Below are positions 17,196-25,750 of a DNA stretch of 64,000 bases, piece after piece. This stretch comes from JBEKTW01 sp049515655. Its GTDB lineage: Bacteria; Bacteroidota; Ignavibacteria; UBA10030; SZUA-254. Where the stretch lies: positions 1 to 64,000 of the forward strand of contig JBEKTW010000015.1 in the NCBI GenBank assembly GCA_049515655.1, read 5' to 3'. A program made the position numbers and the translations under genes. The notes under the pieces were generated by a model. The model was not told the DNA's origin. It did no database searches and saw only the letters and a list, made by a program, of their open reading frames with translations. The stretch's first letter is position 1. Each line of letters opens with the position of its first letter.

Positions 17196-17222
17196 AAATG
17201 CCGGATCAGTGACCCGGCATTT
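17196..17222. terminator. Hairpin between mfd and the convergent gene
   Basis: AAATGCCGG and CCGGCATTT form a 9-base-pair stem around a 9-base loop. It sits between the mfd stop (17158) and the stop of the minus-strand gene (17247) and begins and ends in A/T runs of three, so it could serve both directions weakly. Confidence 0.6.
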
Positions 17223-17246
17223 GATGGTGCGACGTAGGTTGGTACC

Positions 17247-17759
17247 TTACTTCACGCGCTCGAAGTCGAACGTTTCGTGTTGCTTCTTCTTCCCGTTCAT
17301 GCTCATGATCCACTGCTGCGAGAAGTGGTCGTCGTCCTTGAATCTCACGACGAGTCCGCTCATGTGGGGATCTTTCGGACTGGAGAGATTCGTGGCATCC
17401 ACGTATGAGAAGGTGAGCGTGGATCCGTCCTTTGACGCCTTCTCCACGCGCATGCGCGGCTGGTTGCCCATCGAGCAATAGTGCGTCAGCATGAGCTTCG
17501 TGCCGTTGAGATGATACATTGTGATCATCGCGTCGGGATGTTCCTCCATCGTAAGCTCCTCCATGAGGGCGCTGCCGCTGGAGACGAGCTTGTAGGAAAT
17601 GGTAATAGGTTTTCCTTCGCTATCTTTTCCTTTCCATGTGCCGGCGAGTGTCTTTAATTTGTCGAATTGAGGCGTGCTCTTGGTCCCCTCCCCCGGACTG
17701 CCGGCGCTCAGCACGGTTGCGACTGCCACCACTAGTACTACAACGATAAAGCATTTCAT
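17247..17759 (-). CDS. Exported lipocalin-like hypothetical protein
   Basis: A 170-residue protein with a signal peptide (MKCFIVVVLVVAVATVLSAG). The mature part starts FDKLKTLAGTWKGKDSEGKPITISYKLVSSGSALMEEL and runs as alternating strands to QQWIMSMNGKKKQHETFDFERVK. That pattern is typical of the DUF1579/lipocalin-like exported proteins common in Bacteroidota and Acidobacteria, whose ligands are unknown. I cannot assign a function. It is transcribed divergently from the gene at 17960; the shared 200-base upstream region includes a dyad AGTGAC...GTCACT at 17793-17814. Confidence 0.75.
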   Translation of the reverse strand: MKCFIVVVLVVAVATVLSAGSPGEGTKSTPQFDKLKTLAGTWKGKDSEGKPITISYKLVSSGSALMEELTMEEHPDAMITMYHLNGTKLMLTHYCSMGNQPRMRVEKASKDGSTLTFSYVDATNLSSPKDPHMSGLVVRFKDDDHFSQQWIMSMNGKKKQHETFDFERVK

Positions 17760-17959
17760 AAAACTCTTCCCAATAATGTTATCGGATCGTTAAGTGACCT
17801 AGTGTCGTGTCACTCAAATAGTATCGCAAAGAGTTGGAAGATATACAAATAAACGAGACATCAAAACCGGTGGGTTTGAGAATTTGCGAAGTTCCCCGGC
17901 GCATGGTACATTAAGCATAGTGCTAAACTCCCGTCAAACCATTGGAAGGAAATACCCCC

Positions 17960-18565
17960 ATGTCTGCATCAAAAATTATCCTTGCTGCCGTTCTCGGCGG
18001 AATTGCCATGTTCCTGTGGGGAGCGGTTGACCACGACGTACTGCCTCTCTATAATAACACGCTCCAAAAGTTCACGAACGAAGAGGCAGTAACCCAGGCC
18101 ATCGCTTCCGGTGCTCCGGCCTCGGGAACGTATTTCATCCCCTACATGGCGAATCTTCCACCGGGTGCGACTGAAACAGAAAAGAAAGCCGCCGAACAGA
18201 CAATGGAAGAGCGCTCGCAAAAAGGACCCCAGATGTTTGCTTTCGTTCGTGTCGGGGATTTCGGGTCCTTTGGGGTCCATCTGCTGGGTGAACTCCTAAA
18301 AGACATCGTTGCCACGTTCATCTTTGTCTGGCTGCTGGTGGGCGCCGGTGTTTCGTCGACGCGGAATCGAATTGTGTTTGGCATTGCGCTCGGGCTCGTC
18401 GTCATCTTTTCTGAAACGATGTCGCACTGGATATGGTATGACGCGGGATTTCTCTACACGCTGACCGCAGCAATCAACCAGGTTGGCGGCTTTGTGGTGG
18501 CCAGTCTGGTGATTGCCAAAATTCTGCCCACGGCGCCTGCCGTAGGAAACAGTATGAACGCTTGA
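17960..18565 (+). CDS. Hypothetical membrane protein
   Basis: A 201-residue protein starting MSASKIILAAVLGGIAMFLWG, preceded by GGAAGGAAA at a proper distance, which decides for the ATG at 17960 over an in-frame TTG at 17942. It has an N-terminal anchor, a soluble stretch of ~75 residues (about 25-100) and three more membrane segments (about 102-125, 130-150, 160-185). Similar small membrane proteins of unknown function occur in environmental Bacteroidota-type genomes; I do not recognise a named family. The next gene, a TPR-TlpA protein, follows after 62 bases. Confidence 0.7.
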   Translation: MSASKIILAAVLGGIAMFLWGAVDHDVLPLYNNTLQKFTNEEAVTQAIASGAPASGTYFIPYMANLPPGATETEKKAAEQTMEERSQKGPQMFAFVRVGDFGSFGVHLLGELLKDIVATFIFVWLLVGAGVSSTRNRIVFGIALGLVVIFSETMSHWIWYDAGFLYTLTAAINQVGGFVVASLVIAKILPTAPAVGNSMNA

Positions 18566-18627
18566 TTCCTACGTGTGAAATTATTACGTTGCAAGGGCCA
18601 AACAACTGGATTTAAGGAGAATGCACA

Positions 18628-20559
18628 ATGAAAAGAATCTTGGTAAGTACCATCGTCTTTGCGACTCTGGCATTTGCGCAGGAAGGGAATGACGTGTTTT
18701 CGCTTTCCCCCGCGCATCCCATGGTCGGAGATCTCATCACCATTACCTACAACTGCAATGCAACAGGCGCGGCGCTGAAAGATGCTGAGGCCATCCAGCT
18801 TTATGCTCTCGTCTGGCGGGGAGGATACGACAACATTGGGTTCCTCCAGCTTCCGATGACAAAATCCGGTGGAACATGGAAAACGACGATGGCGCTGAAC
18901 GAACCAGCGGCGACATTGCTCTTATTCCGCTTCGTATCCGGGGAGAAGGTTGATGACCATGACGGCAATGTCTGGGACGCCATGATGTATGGCGCTGACG
19001 GAAAACCGGTCAGAGAAGCACATTGCGCGCGCGCATTGTTGATGCAGGGAGGGATAAATTCGTTTCGGCACTTGAAGGACATCGCTGCAGTGAGAGATGA
19101 ACTTCGGAAAGAAAAAGAGCTCTATCCCAACAGCCCATCGGCCGTTCCTATGTTGGTGTGGAATTCTCTCTTAAAGGATGATCAGTCGGGAGAAATCATG
19201 TCGTCCATAAAGGGAGAACTTGGAAGATTGTACGAGGCAAAGAAGGACGACGAGGCATCGCTTCCGGCGATCATATCCTGGTATGAACGTGTCGGCGACA
19301 GCACGAAAGCCGGTCAGATACGTCAATCGGAAATCGTGCGAAATCCCAGAGGGTTGATCGCACATAGTACAGAATGGAGCGATATTTCCAAGATCGATGA
19401 CCCGTTGAAACGAATTCCGGCGATGGAGAAGTTTTTTTCAGACTATCCAGATCTCAAAGACCGCGATCACGACAATTACATTTTCACTCTCTTTTCGACC
19501 TGCGTCGAAGCCAAGCAGTTTGAAAAGGCCAACCGGGTGCTCTCACAAATGCGGCATCCGCGCTGGGATTATTACAATGGCCCGGCATGGGACTTGATTG
19601 AAAAGGGCGAACAGTTGGAACTTGCTGTCGAATGGGCGAAGAGGGGTGTCGAGTTGAGCAGAATCCCCGACACGACCTCGAAGCTCTACTATGCTACGAT
19701 AAAGGAATGGGAAGACGGGATGAAGTACGGGACCGGCATGGTTCTCGATACCTACGGATATGGACTGATGCAGCTCGGTAAATTAAAGGAAGCGGAGAGC
19801 AATTATGCCGAAGCGTACCAACTCATGAAAGCATCGGAGCCCGATGTCAATAAACGATACGTGGAGTGTCTCGTCAAAAACGGAAAGTATGACAAGGCGA
19901 TTGAGATCGGAATCGACTGCGCGAACAAAGGGAAAGCCAGTCCCGAAGTGCTCGAGAAAGTGAAAGAGGCGATCGTGAAAGCAGAAGGCTCAACCAAGAC
20001 ATACGACGCGCTGACATCCGACCGGAAGACACGGTTCGAGCAAAAAATTGCCGAGGCACAGAAAGCAAAAATCGAGAAGATCAAGAAGCAAGTCCTTGAA
20101 AGCCGCATCAGCAAGCCTTCCATTGATTTCACGCTGAAAGACTTGAACGGCAAGCCCGTTATGCTATCGGCGCAGCACGGAAAAGTTGTCGTGATCGATT
20201 TCTGGGCGACATGGTGCGGGCCGTGCCAGGCAAGTTTTCCGTACCTCCAGCGTGTGTATGATAAATATAAGGACAATGGCAACGTTGTCATCCTTGCGCT
20301 TGACACCTGGGAACGGAAAGACTATGACGCGACTGTTGCCAACGCGAAGAAGTTCATCGAAGAACATAAGTATACATTTCCCGTTCTCATTGACGACAAA
20401 TTCGTCGAAAAATACGGCGTCGACGGTATCCCCACGAAGTTTATCATCGATAAGAAGGGTGCGATCGCCTTCAAGAGCGTCGGCTTCATGGGTCCGGACA
20501 TGGAAGAGGAATTGACGCAACAGATTGAGCTGCTGCTGGCCGAATCGGGAAGTCTCTAA
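18628..20559 (+). CDS. Exported TPR protein with C-terminal TlpA-type thioredoxin domain
   Basis: A 643-residue protein with a signal peptide (MKRILVSTIVFATLAFAQ). The first ~130 mature residues are beta-rich. A helical, TPR-like middle runs from about 140 to 480 (for example LDTYGYGLMQLGKLKEAESNYAEAYQLM). The C-terminal 150 residues are a TlpA/ResA domain: DFTLKDLNGKPVMLS, then VVIDFWATWCGPCQASFPYL with a CxxC pair near residue 530, and a GIPTKFIID cis-Pro loop. Such domains reduce periplasmic disulfides, for instance during cytochrome c maturation; that would fit the cytochrome-rich genome but is inference. A strong terminator follows at 20619. Confidence 0.88.
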   Translation: MKRILVSTIVFATLAFAQEGNDVFSLSPAHPMVGDLITITYNCNATGAALKDAEAIQLYALVWRGGYDNIGFLQLPMTKSGGTWKTTMALNEPAATLLLFRFVSGEKVDDHDGNVWDAMMYGADGKPVREAHCARALLMQGGINSFRHLKDIAAVRDELRKEKELYPNSPSAVPMLVWNSLLKDDQSGEIMSSIKGELGRLYEAKKDDEASLPAIISWYERVGDSTKAGQIRQSEIVRNPRGLIAHSTEWSDISKIDDPLKRIPAMEKFFSDYPDLKDRDHDNYIFTLFSTCVEAKQFEKANRVLSQMRHPRWDYYNGPAWDLIEKGEQLELAVEWAKRGVELSRIPDTTSKLYYATIKEWEDGMKYGTGMVLDTYGYGLMQLGKLKEAESNYAEAYQLMKASEPDVNKRYVECLVKNGKYDKAIEIGIDCANKGKASPEVLEKVKEAIVKAEGSTKTYDALTSDRKTRFEQKIAEAQKAKIEKIKKQVLESRISKPSIDFTLKDLNGKPVMLSAQHGKVVVIDFWATWCGPCQASFPYLQRVYDKYKDNGNVVILALDTWERKDYDATVANAKKFIEEHKYTFPVLIDDKFVEKYGVDGIPTKFIIDKKGAIAFKSVGFMGPDMEEELTQQIELLLAESGSL

Positions 20560-20618
20560 AATACAATAGAGCGACGGTCAACGGACCCGCTCTCCCCACC
20601 GGCTGATGCCGGGACAAT

Positions 20619-20650
20619 GGCGATGGCAAGTGACGGCCATCGCCTTTTTT
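20619..20650 (+). terminator. Rho-independent terminator after the TPR-TlpA gene
   Basis: GGCGATGGC (20619-20627) pairs with GCCATCGCC (20636-20644) to give a 9-base-pair GC-rich stem with an 8-base loop, followed directly by six T residues. Confidence 0.92.
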
Positions 20651-20702
20651 ATGACTAGGTTGTTCTCCTGAAGGCAAGTCTCCTGTTCGGCCTCTAAATG
20701 CA

Positions 20703-20735
20703 GAAGGCAGCCGATTGTTTTCAACGGCTGCCTTC
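20703..20735 (-). terminator. Hairpin downstream of the DUF6600 gene
   Basis: GAAGGCAGCCG (20703-20713) pairs with CGGCTGCCTTC (20725-20735), an 11-base-pair stem with an 11-base loop. On the minus strand it lies 22 bases past the DUF6600 stop. The following minus-strand bases have only a short T stretch (TGCATTTAG), so termination there may be partial. Confidence 0.65.
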
Positions 20736-20757
20736 AATTGAGAAAAGTGTGTCCGGG

Positions 20758-21750
20758 TTACTGCTGTTTGTCTGTTGAGCGATTATCTTGGGGCCGCGGT
20801 TTCGGTTTCGCCGGAGCTCGTTGACGCCCAGGGTTTCCCGGCTGTGCGCCTCTGCGGGTAGGAGGCTGGGACGTTCGTCGCTGCTGGAGGCGTTCTCTTG
20901 GGGGCGGTGGTACCACGCGCAGATGTTGCGGGACCTGACTGCCTTCGATCCTTTTGGGCGGTCGTGCTGGGGCGGGTGTGCGAATTGCATTGTCTCCTTC
21001 CCGACGCTCCACCTTAGGGCGATACACCTCTATGCGCTCACGGTCCGCTTCCCGGACGAAGCGTTCCCCCGATCCCCGTTCATTAATGACCACGCTGACG
21101 CGGTTCACATGAACATTACCTCTGCGTTCCACAAAACCGACCTCGATGCCGTGATTGATAATGCGGTCACCTTCCATTTGGATATTCAGCGCCGCGCGAG
21201 TGCTGCCGAAGATTCGCCGTGCCCGCTCTGTGGGCTGGATATAGTCGACTGCGCGAGCCGAAGCGAAATGTTCGCACGGTACAAAATTCCAATAGTGCAG
21301 CGGGGCTGCCCAATGGTTGGTATATCGAATGCCGATGTTTGCCTGGAATTCGGCGTAGGGAGGCAATGGCGCCCACCCGATGTAATCGTCGCTGTTCCGC
21401 CATTCGACCCACGCGGGCCCCCATGTTTCACCGGGAATCCAGACCCAGCCATAGAAATCATCAAAGTACCAGCGCCCGTAATGGAATGTTGCCCAACCAA
21501 ACGGCTCCTCCGAAACCCAGTACCATCCGTAATCGGTCCATACCCATTTCCCGTACGAATATGGCCTCCAACCATGTGCAAGGTGCAGCGGCCGCCAGGC
21601 CTGACCGAATTGTACATTGACCCATTCGCCGTAGGGAGACAGCGAGGAGTGAAATACGCCGAAACCGGCTTCGAAGGATGTCTCTGCCTTGGTTTCTCCG
21701 GGCATGCTTAACGCAACACGCAGGAGTAGAAGTATGAAGATTTTTCTCAT
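20758..21750 (-). CDS. Exported DUF6600 protein, Trp/Tyr/Gly-rich with basic Pro-rich tail
   Basis: A 330-residue protein with an N-terminal signal (about 1-22). Residues ~38-150 hold repeated Y/W-G-x-W units (PYGEWV, SYGKWVWTDYGWYW, FHYGRWYFDDFYGWVW, WGPAWVEW), the pattern of DUF6600 proteins in Bacteroidota and Acidobacteria. The middle is mixed alpha/beta. The last ~90 residues are very rich in Pro, Arg and Gln and probably disordered and positively charged. The function is unknown; an envelope or extracellular-matrix role is only a guess. It is convergent with the TPR-TlpA gene. Confidence 0.8.
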   Translation of the reverse strand: MRKIFILLLLRVALSMPGETKAETSFEAGFGVFHSSLSPYGEWVNVQFGQAWRPLHLAHGWRPYSYGKWVWTDYGWYWVSEEPFGWATFHYGRWYFDDFYGWVWIPGETWGPAWVEWRNSDDYIGWAPLPPYAEFQANIGIRYTNHWAAPLHYWNFVPCEHFASARAVDYIQPTERARRIFGSTRAALNIQMEGDRIINHGIEVGFVERRGNVHVNRVSVVINERGSGERFVREADRERIEVYRPKVERREGDNAIRTPAPARPPKRIEGSQVPQHLRVVPPPPRERLQQRRTSQPPTRRGAQPGNPGRQRAPAKPKPRPQDNRSTDKQQ

Positions 21751-22017
21751 TGCTTGCTAATTCCTTAATCCTTTCACGATAGAGCTAAAGCAAGGACTGT
21801 GCCATCACTGTTTATTGGTTTTTGGGACGAAAAATGCAAGAGATTGGAGAAAATGTTTCAAATAGTGGTCAATTCCGTTGAGAATCGGAGACAGCAGCAA
21901 ATTCAATCCCTCAAAGCACATAGAACTATCATTCCGTGAAATGGGTTTTTCCCTTTTGGGAAGAATTTAGTATATTCTCATCGCCGAGATGATCTATATA
22001 GACATTTGGAGTTTTTC

Positions 22018-22284
22018 ATGACAACGAAACCGCCATCTTCAGTTCAAGAATTTCCAGCGACCTCCGTTGAGAGAATCGCCTATGAAAGCGTTGGGACCAT
22101 CCCGACGGAAGAGCCCAACGACCGCAATCGCCTCGGATATCACGTCTGGCGATGGCTCACGAACAAGCAAGGAACGTTGGAGCAGGCAATTGCTGAATCC
22201 GGTTCTCAGTTGAAGATATCGCCGGCGGAAGCGCTGAAAATCATTTCTGAATCCTTGCAGAAGCACAGCATCGGCATCAAATAG
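22018..22284 (+). CDS. Small hypothetical protein
   Basis: An 88-residue soluble protein of unrecognised family. The ATG at 22018 has GGAG six bases upstream and is preferred to the ATG at 22006. The first ~45 residues look flexible and polar. The last ~45 (GYHVWRWLTNKQGTLEQAIAESG...AEALKIISESLQKHSIGIK) read as two or three helices, loosely like the winged-helix PqqD-type carrier domains, but the match is too weak to assign. It lies 33 bases upstream of the beta-CASP gene on the same strand, so co-transcription is likely. The ~250-base region before it (21751-22017) is a divergent promoter region with no further feature I could support. Confidence 0.55.
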   Translation: MTTKPPSSVQEFPATSVERIAYESVGTIPTEEPNDRNRLGYHVWRWLTNKQGTLEQAIAESGSQLKISPAEALKIISESLQKHSIGIK

Positions 22285-22317
22285 AGCCCGCGTCCCAATT
22301 ACCCACCAACCCATTTC

Positions 22318-23712
22318 ATGACCATAGAGTTTGAAGGTGCTGCTCGCACGGTCACCGGATCGTTGCACATTGTCCATGTCAACGGCCGCCGCGTCTTGCT
22401 TGACTGTGGATTGTTTCAGGGACATCGGGAGGAAGCGACCCAGCGCAATGGTACATTTCCGTTCGAGCCTGCTTCGGTCGATACGGTTGTGCTTTCTCAC
22501 GCGCACATTGACCACAGCGGAAATCTACCGAGACTTGTAAAACAAGGTTACAAGGGCCCGATCTATTGCACGCCCGCGACGCGTGACCTGTGCTCGGTCA
22601 TGCTCCCCGACAGCGGCTTTATCCAGGAAAAAGATGCCGAGTTCGTCAACAAGAAACGCCAAAAACTTCATCAACCGCTCATCGAACCGTTGTACACATC
22701 GCATGATGCCGGAGCAGCGATGGGAAACTTTCTCGCCATACCCTACGACAAAGACTTTGATGTCGTTCCCGGTGTCACGGCGAACTTTGCGGATGCGGGA
22801 CATATTCTTGGTTCCGGATCCGTGCGGCTCACCGTGAAGGAAAACGGTTCAACCAAGACCCTTGGGTTTACCGGCGACATCGGTCGATGGAACATGCCGA
22901 TCATTCGCGACCCCGCCTTCATGGGCGACGTCGAAACGCTGATCAGCGAAAGTACGTACGGCGGGATTCTTCACGATCCTCCCGGAGACATGGACAAACA
23001 ATTACTGGATGTCTTGAATCGTACATTTGCCCGCGGGGGAAAGGCGATCGTACCGGCGTTCAGCGTTGGCCGGACGCAGGACATTGTCTTTTCACTCCAC
23101 AAAATGAAGGACACGGGTGAACTACCCGACGTGCCGATTTACGTCGACAGTCCGCTCGCAATCAACGCGACCGATATTTTCAAGAAACATCCGGAGTGCT
23201 TCGACGACGAAATGCGTCAACACATCCTTCAGCACCATGATCCGCTCGGCTTGAGCCGGCTGGTGTATGTCCGGACCGCAGAAGAGTCGAAGAAGCTGAA
23301 CGACCGCAAGGAACCATGCATCATCATTGCCGCGTCGGGTATGTGCGAAGCCGGCCGCATCCTGCATCACCTTGCGAACAACATAGGAGATCCGCGCAAT
23401 ACGATCCTGATTGTCGGTTACCAGGCGGAAAACACGCTCGGCAAACGACTTGTCGACGGGTGGGAAGAGGTAAGAATTTTCGGGGACATCTACAAACGAA
23501 GAGCCGAGGTGGTCGCCCTTAATTCATTCAGCGCCCATGCCGACGGCGATGAGCTATTGAAGTACATCGGGCTGTTCAATCCGTCGCAGCTTAATAAGAT
23601 ATTTCTTGTTCATGGTGAGATCGAACGCCAACAGGCGTTGCTGGCAGGGCTCAGCGGGCGGGGCTATGGCCACGTGGAAATACCCGTGCGAGGCCAGAAA
23701 TTTGAGATGTAG
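22318..23712 (+). CDS. Metallo-beta-lactamase/beta-CASP RNA nuclease-like protein
   Basis: A 464-residue predicted zinc phosphodiesterase of the CPSF-73-like beta-CASP group. The zinc site HAHIDHSG (about residues 61-68) is intact, with later ligands in DAGHILGSGSV (about 159-169) and TGDIGR. The beta-CASP cap includes PAFSVGRTQ (about 248-256), IIAASGMCEAGR (about 342-353) and the C-terminal NSFSAHADGDELL and FLVHGE motifs. Relatives act as RNA endo- or 5' exonucleases, but many bacterial homologues are untested. It ends at a bidirectional terminator shared with the cold-shock gene. Confidence 0.9.
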   Translation: MTIEFEGAARTVTGSLHIVHVNGRRVLLDCGLFQGHREEATQRNGTFPFEPASVDTVVLSHAHIDHSGNLPRLVKQGYKGPIYCTPATRDLCSVMLPDSGFIQEKDAEFVNKKRQKLHQPLIEPLYTSHDAGAAMGNFLAIPYDKDFDVVPGVTANFADAGHILGSGSVRLTVKENGSTKTLGFTGDIGRWNMPIIRDPAFMGDVETLISESTYGGILHDPPGDMDKQLLDVLNRTFARGGKAIVPAFSVGRTQDIVFSLHKMKDTGELPDVPIYVDSPLAINATDIFKKHPECFDDEMRQHILQHHDPLGLSRLVYVRTAEESKKLNDRKEPCIIIAASGMCEAGRILHHLANNIGDPRNTILIVGYQAENTLGKRLVDGWEEVRIFGDIYKRRAEVVALNSFSAHADGDELLKYIGLFNPSQLNKIFLVHGEIERQQALLAGLSGRGYGHVEIPVRGQKFEM

Positions 23713-23742
23713 ATAGAGGAACTTGACCGTACTGAAAACAAG

Positions 23743-23776
23743 AAACCCCATCCCGATGAGATCGGGACGGGGTTTT
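23743..23776. terminator. Bidirectional terminator between convergent genes
   Basis: AACCCC-A-TCCCGAT and ATCGGGA-C-GGGGTT form a 14-position stem with one mismatch and a GAG loop. A-rich sequence precedes it and TTTT follows it, so it can terminate both the beta-CASP gene (ends 23712, plus) and the cold-shock gene (ends 23796, minus). Confidence 0.88.
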
Positions 23777-23795
23777 CAGTTCATTCGAAAATCAG

Positions 23796-23996
23796 CTAGA
23801 TCTTCGTAACGTTTGCAGCCTGAAGTCCTTTGGGACCGCGCTCGACTTCAAACTCGACCTGATCGCCTTCGGCCAGGTTCTTATACCCGTCGCCGGCAAT
23901 GGCTTTGAAATGTACGAAGACATCTTCTCCGCCTTGTCGTGTAATGAATCCGTAGCCCTTCGCTCCGTTGAACCACTTAACCGTTCCTTTTTCCAT
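23796..23996 (-). CDS. Cold-shock domain protein, CspA family
   Basis: A 66-residue single OB-fold RNA/DNA-binding protein. Both RNP motifs are present: GYGFITR (RNP1-like KGYGFI, about residues 13-20) and DVFVHF (about 25-30). The ATG at 23996 gives the usual family start (MEKGTVKWFNGAKGYGF) and follows AAAGGA; an in-frame ATG three codons earlier is possible. A 5' leader of at least 70 bases with two hairpins precedes it, similar to the structured leaders that regulate cold-shock mRNAs. Confidence 0.95.
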   Translation of the reverse strand: MEKGTVKWFNGAKGYGFITRQGGEDVFVHFKAIAGDGYKNLAEGDQVEFEVERGPKGLQAANVTKI

Positions 23997-24013
23997 GGAA
24001 CACATCCTTTCTT

Positions 24014-24059
24014 CCCGCCATAGGCGGGTGTTGTTGTTGCACCCCGAGATACCTTCGGG
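24014..24059 (-). promoter_or_regulatory. Structured 5' leader of the cold-shock gene
   Basis: Two hairpins occur in the leader: CCCGCC-ATA-GGCGGG (24014-24028) and CCCGA...TCGGG (24043-24059). The first lies only about 10 bases upstream of the AAAGGA ribosome site. Temperature-sensitive leader structures are established for cspA mRNAs; that this one works the same way is inferred. Confidence 0.45.
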
Positions 24060-24334
24060 TAAGGTGTACGCCGACGAGCTGCCTTTAAAACACAAAATCG
24101 CTTTGAATGGCTTCCTATTGCACCATTCGTAGCGATTCTTGATTGCTGGTTGACGCTTACCTTGAAGGGTCTAACGATACCACAGCACGATCTTAAAAGC
24201 GCAAAAACGGTGTACTGTTGTTTGCTCTAATAATGTAAGCATATTCTCGCTTACTTGCAACAACTATTCATCAAATTTCAGGAAGATGTTGAATATTGAC
24301 TAGAATTAATGTATTTTCTTGGGGGATATTCTGT

Positions 24335-25117
24335 ATGAAAGTCGCTGTCGTTCAAACGGAGCCGATTTTTGGTGAAGTAGCATCAAACGTGAAAGAAGCA
24401 CTCTTGCTCATGGGGAGCGCTGATGCCAACATCTTTGTCCTGCCCGAACTCTTCAATACGGGTTACAATTTTACGGACCTCCGGGAAGTACAGCTCCTCT
24501 CCGAGCGATCAAATGGAAACACCTTCCAGTCAATTGCCGGGTTTGCAAAGAAGAAGTCGTGCTTCGTCGTTTATGGTTTCGTAGAGCAGGTGGGAAAATT
24601 CTATAACTCTGCCGCGCTCGTCGGACCGGACGGTATCGTGGGATTATACCGAAAGGTTCATCTGTATAATAGAGAGAACCTCTTCTTCGCTTCCGGAGAC
24701 TTTGGCTTTCCCGTTTTTGAATTGCCGTTCGGCAAAGTCGGCATCATGATTTGTTTCGATTGGATTTACCCTGAAAGCGCGCGGTCGCTTGCTCTTGGCG
24801 GGGCACAGTTGATTGCCCACCCCTCGAATCTCGTCATGCCGTACTGCCCCGAAGCGATGGTGACGCGCTGTTTGGAAAACCGTGTTTTCGCGGCAACGGC
24901 CGACCGGATAGGCGAAGAAGAACGCGGCGGAGTCAAGTTTTGTTATATTGGACAAAGTGAAGTGGTTTCCCCGAAGGGGGAGATTCTCACGAGACTCGGT
25001 GAAAACAAGGCCGGAATTTCTGTCGTCGACGTGGACCTCTCTCTGGCAAACAACAAGCGCGTGAATGAGTTCAATGACCTTCTCAGGGACAGAAAGGTTG
25101 AACAATACAAGCAATGA
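24335..25117 (+). CDS. Carbon-nitrogen hydrolase (nitrilase superfamily)
   Basis: A 260-residue amidase-type enzyme with the full Glu-Lys-Cys triad: Glu in LPELFNTGYN (about residue 41), Lys in YRKVHLYNRE (about 109) and Cys in GIMICFDWIYPESAR (about 143). The family hydrolyses linear amides or N-carbamoyl amines; the substrate is unclear. The ATG at 24335 follows a GGGGGA; the frame opens at 24296. It is cytoplasmic and has no clear operon partner. The divergent 340-base spacer to the cold-shock gene holds the csp leader and probable promoters. Confidence 0.9.
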   Translation: MKVAVVQTEPIFGEVASNVKEALLLMGSADANIFVLPELFNTGYNFTDLREVQLLSERSNGNTFQSIAGFAKKKSCFVVYGFVEQVGKFYNSAALVGPDGIVGLYRKVHLYNRENLFFASGDFGFPVFELPFGKVGIMICFDWIYPESARSLALGGAQLIAHPSNLVMPYCPEAMVTRCLENRVFAATADRIGEEERGGVKFCYIGQSEVVSPKGEILTRLGENKAGISVVDVDLSLANNKRVNEFNDLLRDRKVEQYKQ

Positions 25118-25220
25118 GGTTGGTATCCGACGCGTGCCGTCATGAAGCCGGATGGACAAACAAGCGGTAAAGCGGCAGCACCTTAATTCACATTCATCTA
25201 TAACTTCTTCAGGAGTAGGT

Positions 25221-25655
25221 ATGAACAAAAAACTATGGATAGGATTCATCGCAGTGTTCATAGGGATATCGGTCCTCGACTTCGTTATCCATGGGGTGAT
25301 TCTCTCGTCGGCGTATAGATCCGACGCGATGATGAGGCTCATGAGACCGGAAAATGAGATGAACAGCCTGATGTGGGTGTACTATGTGGTGAATCTCATT
25401 GTTGCGTTCTTCTTCACCTTCGTGTTTTCGAAGGGATATGAAGGCAAGGGAATTGTGGAAGGTGTGCGTTATGGATTCTACATGGGAATGATCATGGCGA
25501 CACCGATGGCATATTCGTCGTATGCAATGTACCCTATGCCCTATTCGCTTTGCTTGCAGTGGTTCCTCTATGGAATTGTCACGTACATCATTCTGGGCAT
25601 CCTTGTTGCCCTTGTGTACGGTCGTAAGCCAAAAGAACCCGCGGCAGCAGCCTGA
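25221..25655 (+). CDS. Small four-helix membrane protein of unknown function
   Basis: A 144-residue integral membrane protein starting MNKKLWIGFIAVFIGISVLDF, with AGGAG six bases before the ATG at 25221 (the frame opens at 25152). Hydrophobic segments lie at about residues 5-28, 50-70, 80-100 and 108-130. Proteins with this layout recur in Ignavibacteria-like genomes and have no known function. A strong terminator follows at 25677. Confidence 0.7.
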   Translation: MNKKLWIGFIAVFIGISVLDFVIHGVILSSAYRSDAMMRLMRPENEMNSLMWVYYVVNLIVAFFFTFVFSKGYEGKGIVEGVRYGFYMGMIMATPMAYSSYAMYPMPYSLCLQWFLYGIVTYIILGILVALVYGRKPKEPAAAA

Positions 25656-25676
25656 TTCTTTCTGTTGAAGGTGTTG

Positions 25677-25710
25677 GCGTCCTCCCGACGATGCAGGAGG
25701 ACGCTTTTTT
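25677..25710 (+). terminator. Rho-independent terminator
   Basis: GCGTCCTCC (25677-25685) pairs with GGAGGACGC (25696-25704), followed by six T residues. It ends the small membrane protein gene and precedes the glycosyltransferase start by 40 bases. Confidence 0.93.
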
Positions 25711-25750
25711 ATTTTGGCTTTCGCCGGCCCTTTGCTTACATTCTTTTCGT

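Noticed and set aside
17793..17814. Dyad AGTGAC...GTCACT in the divergent region as an operator
   Set aside because: Six-base arms with a 10-base spacer are weak evidence; no regulator nearby.
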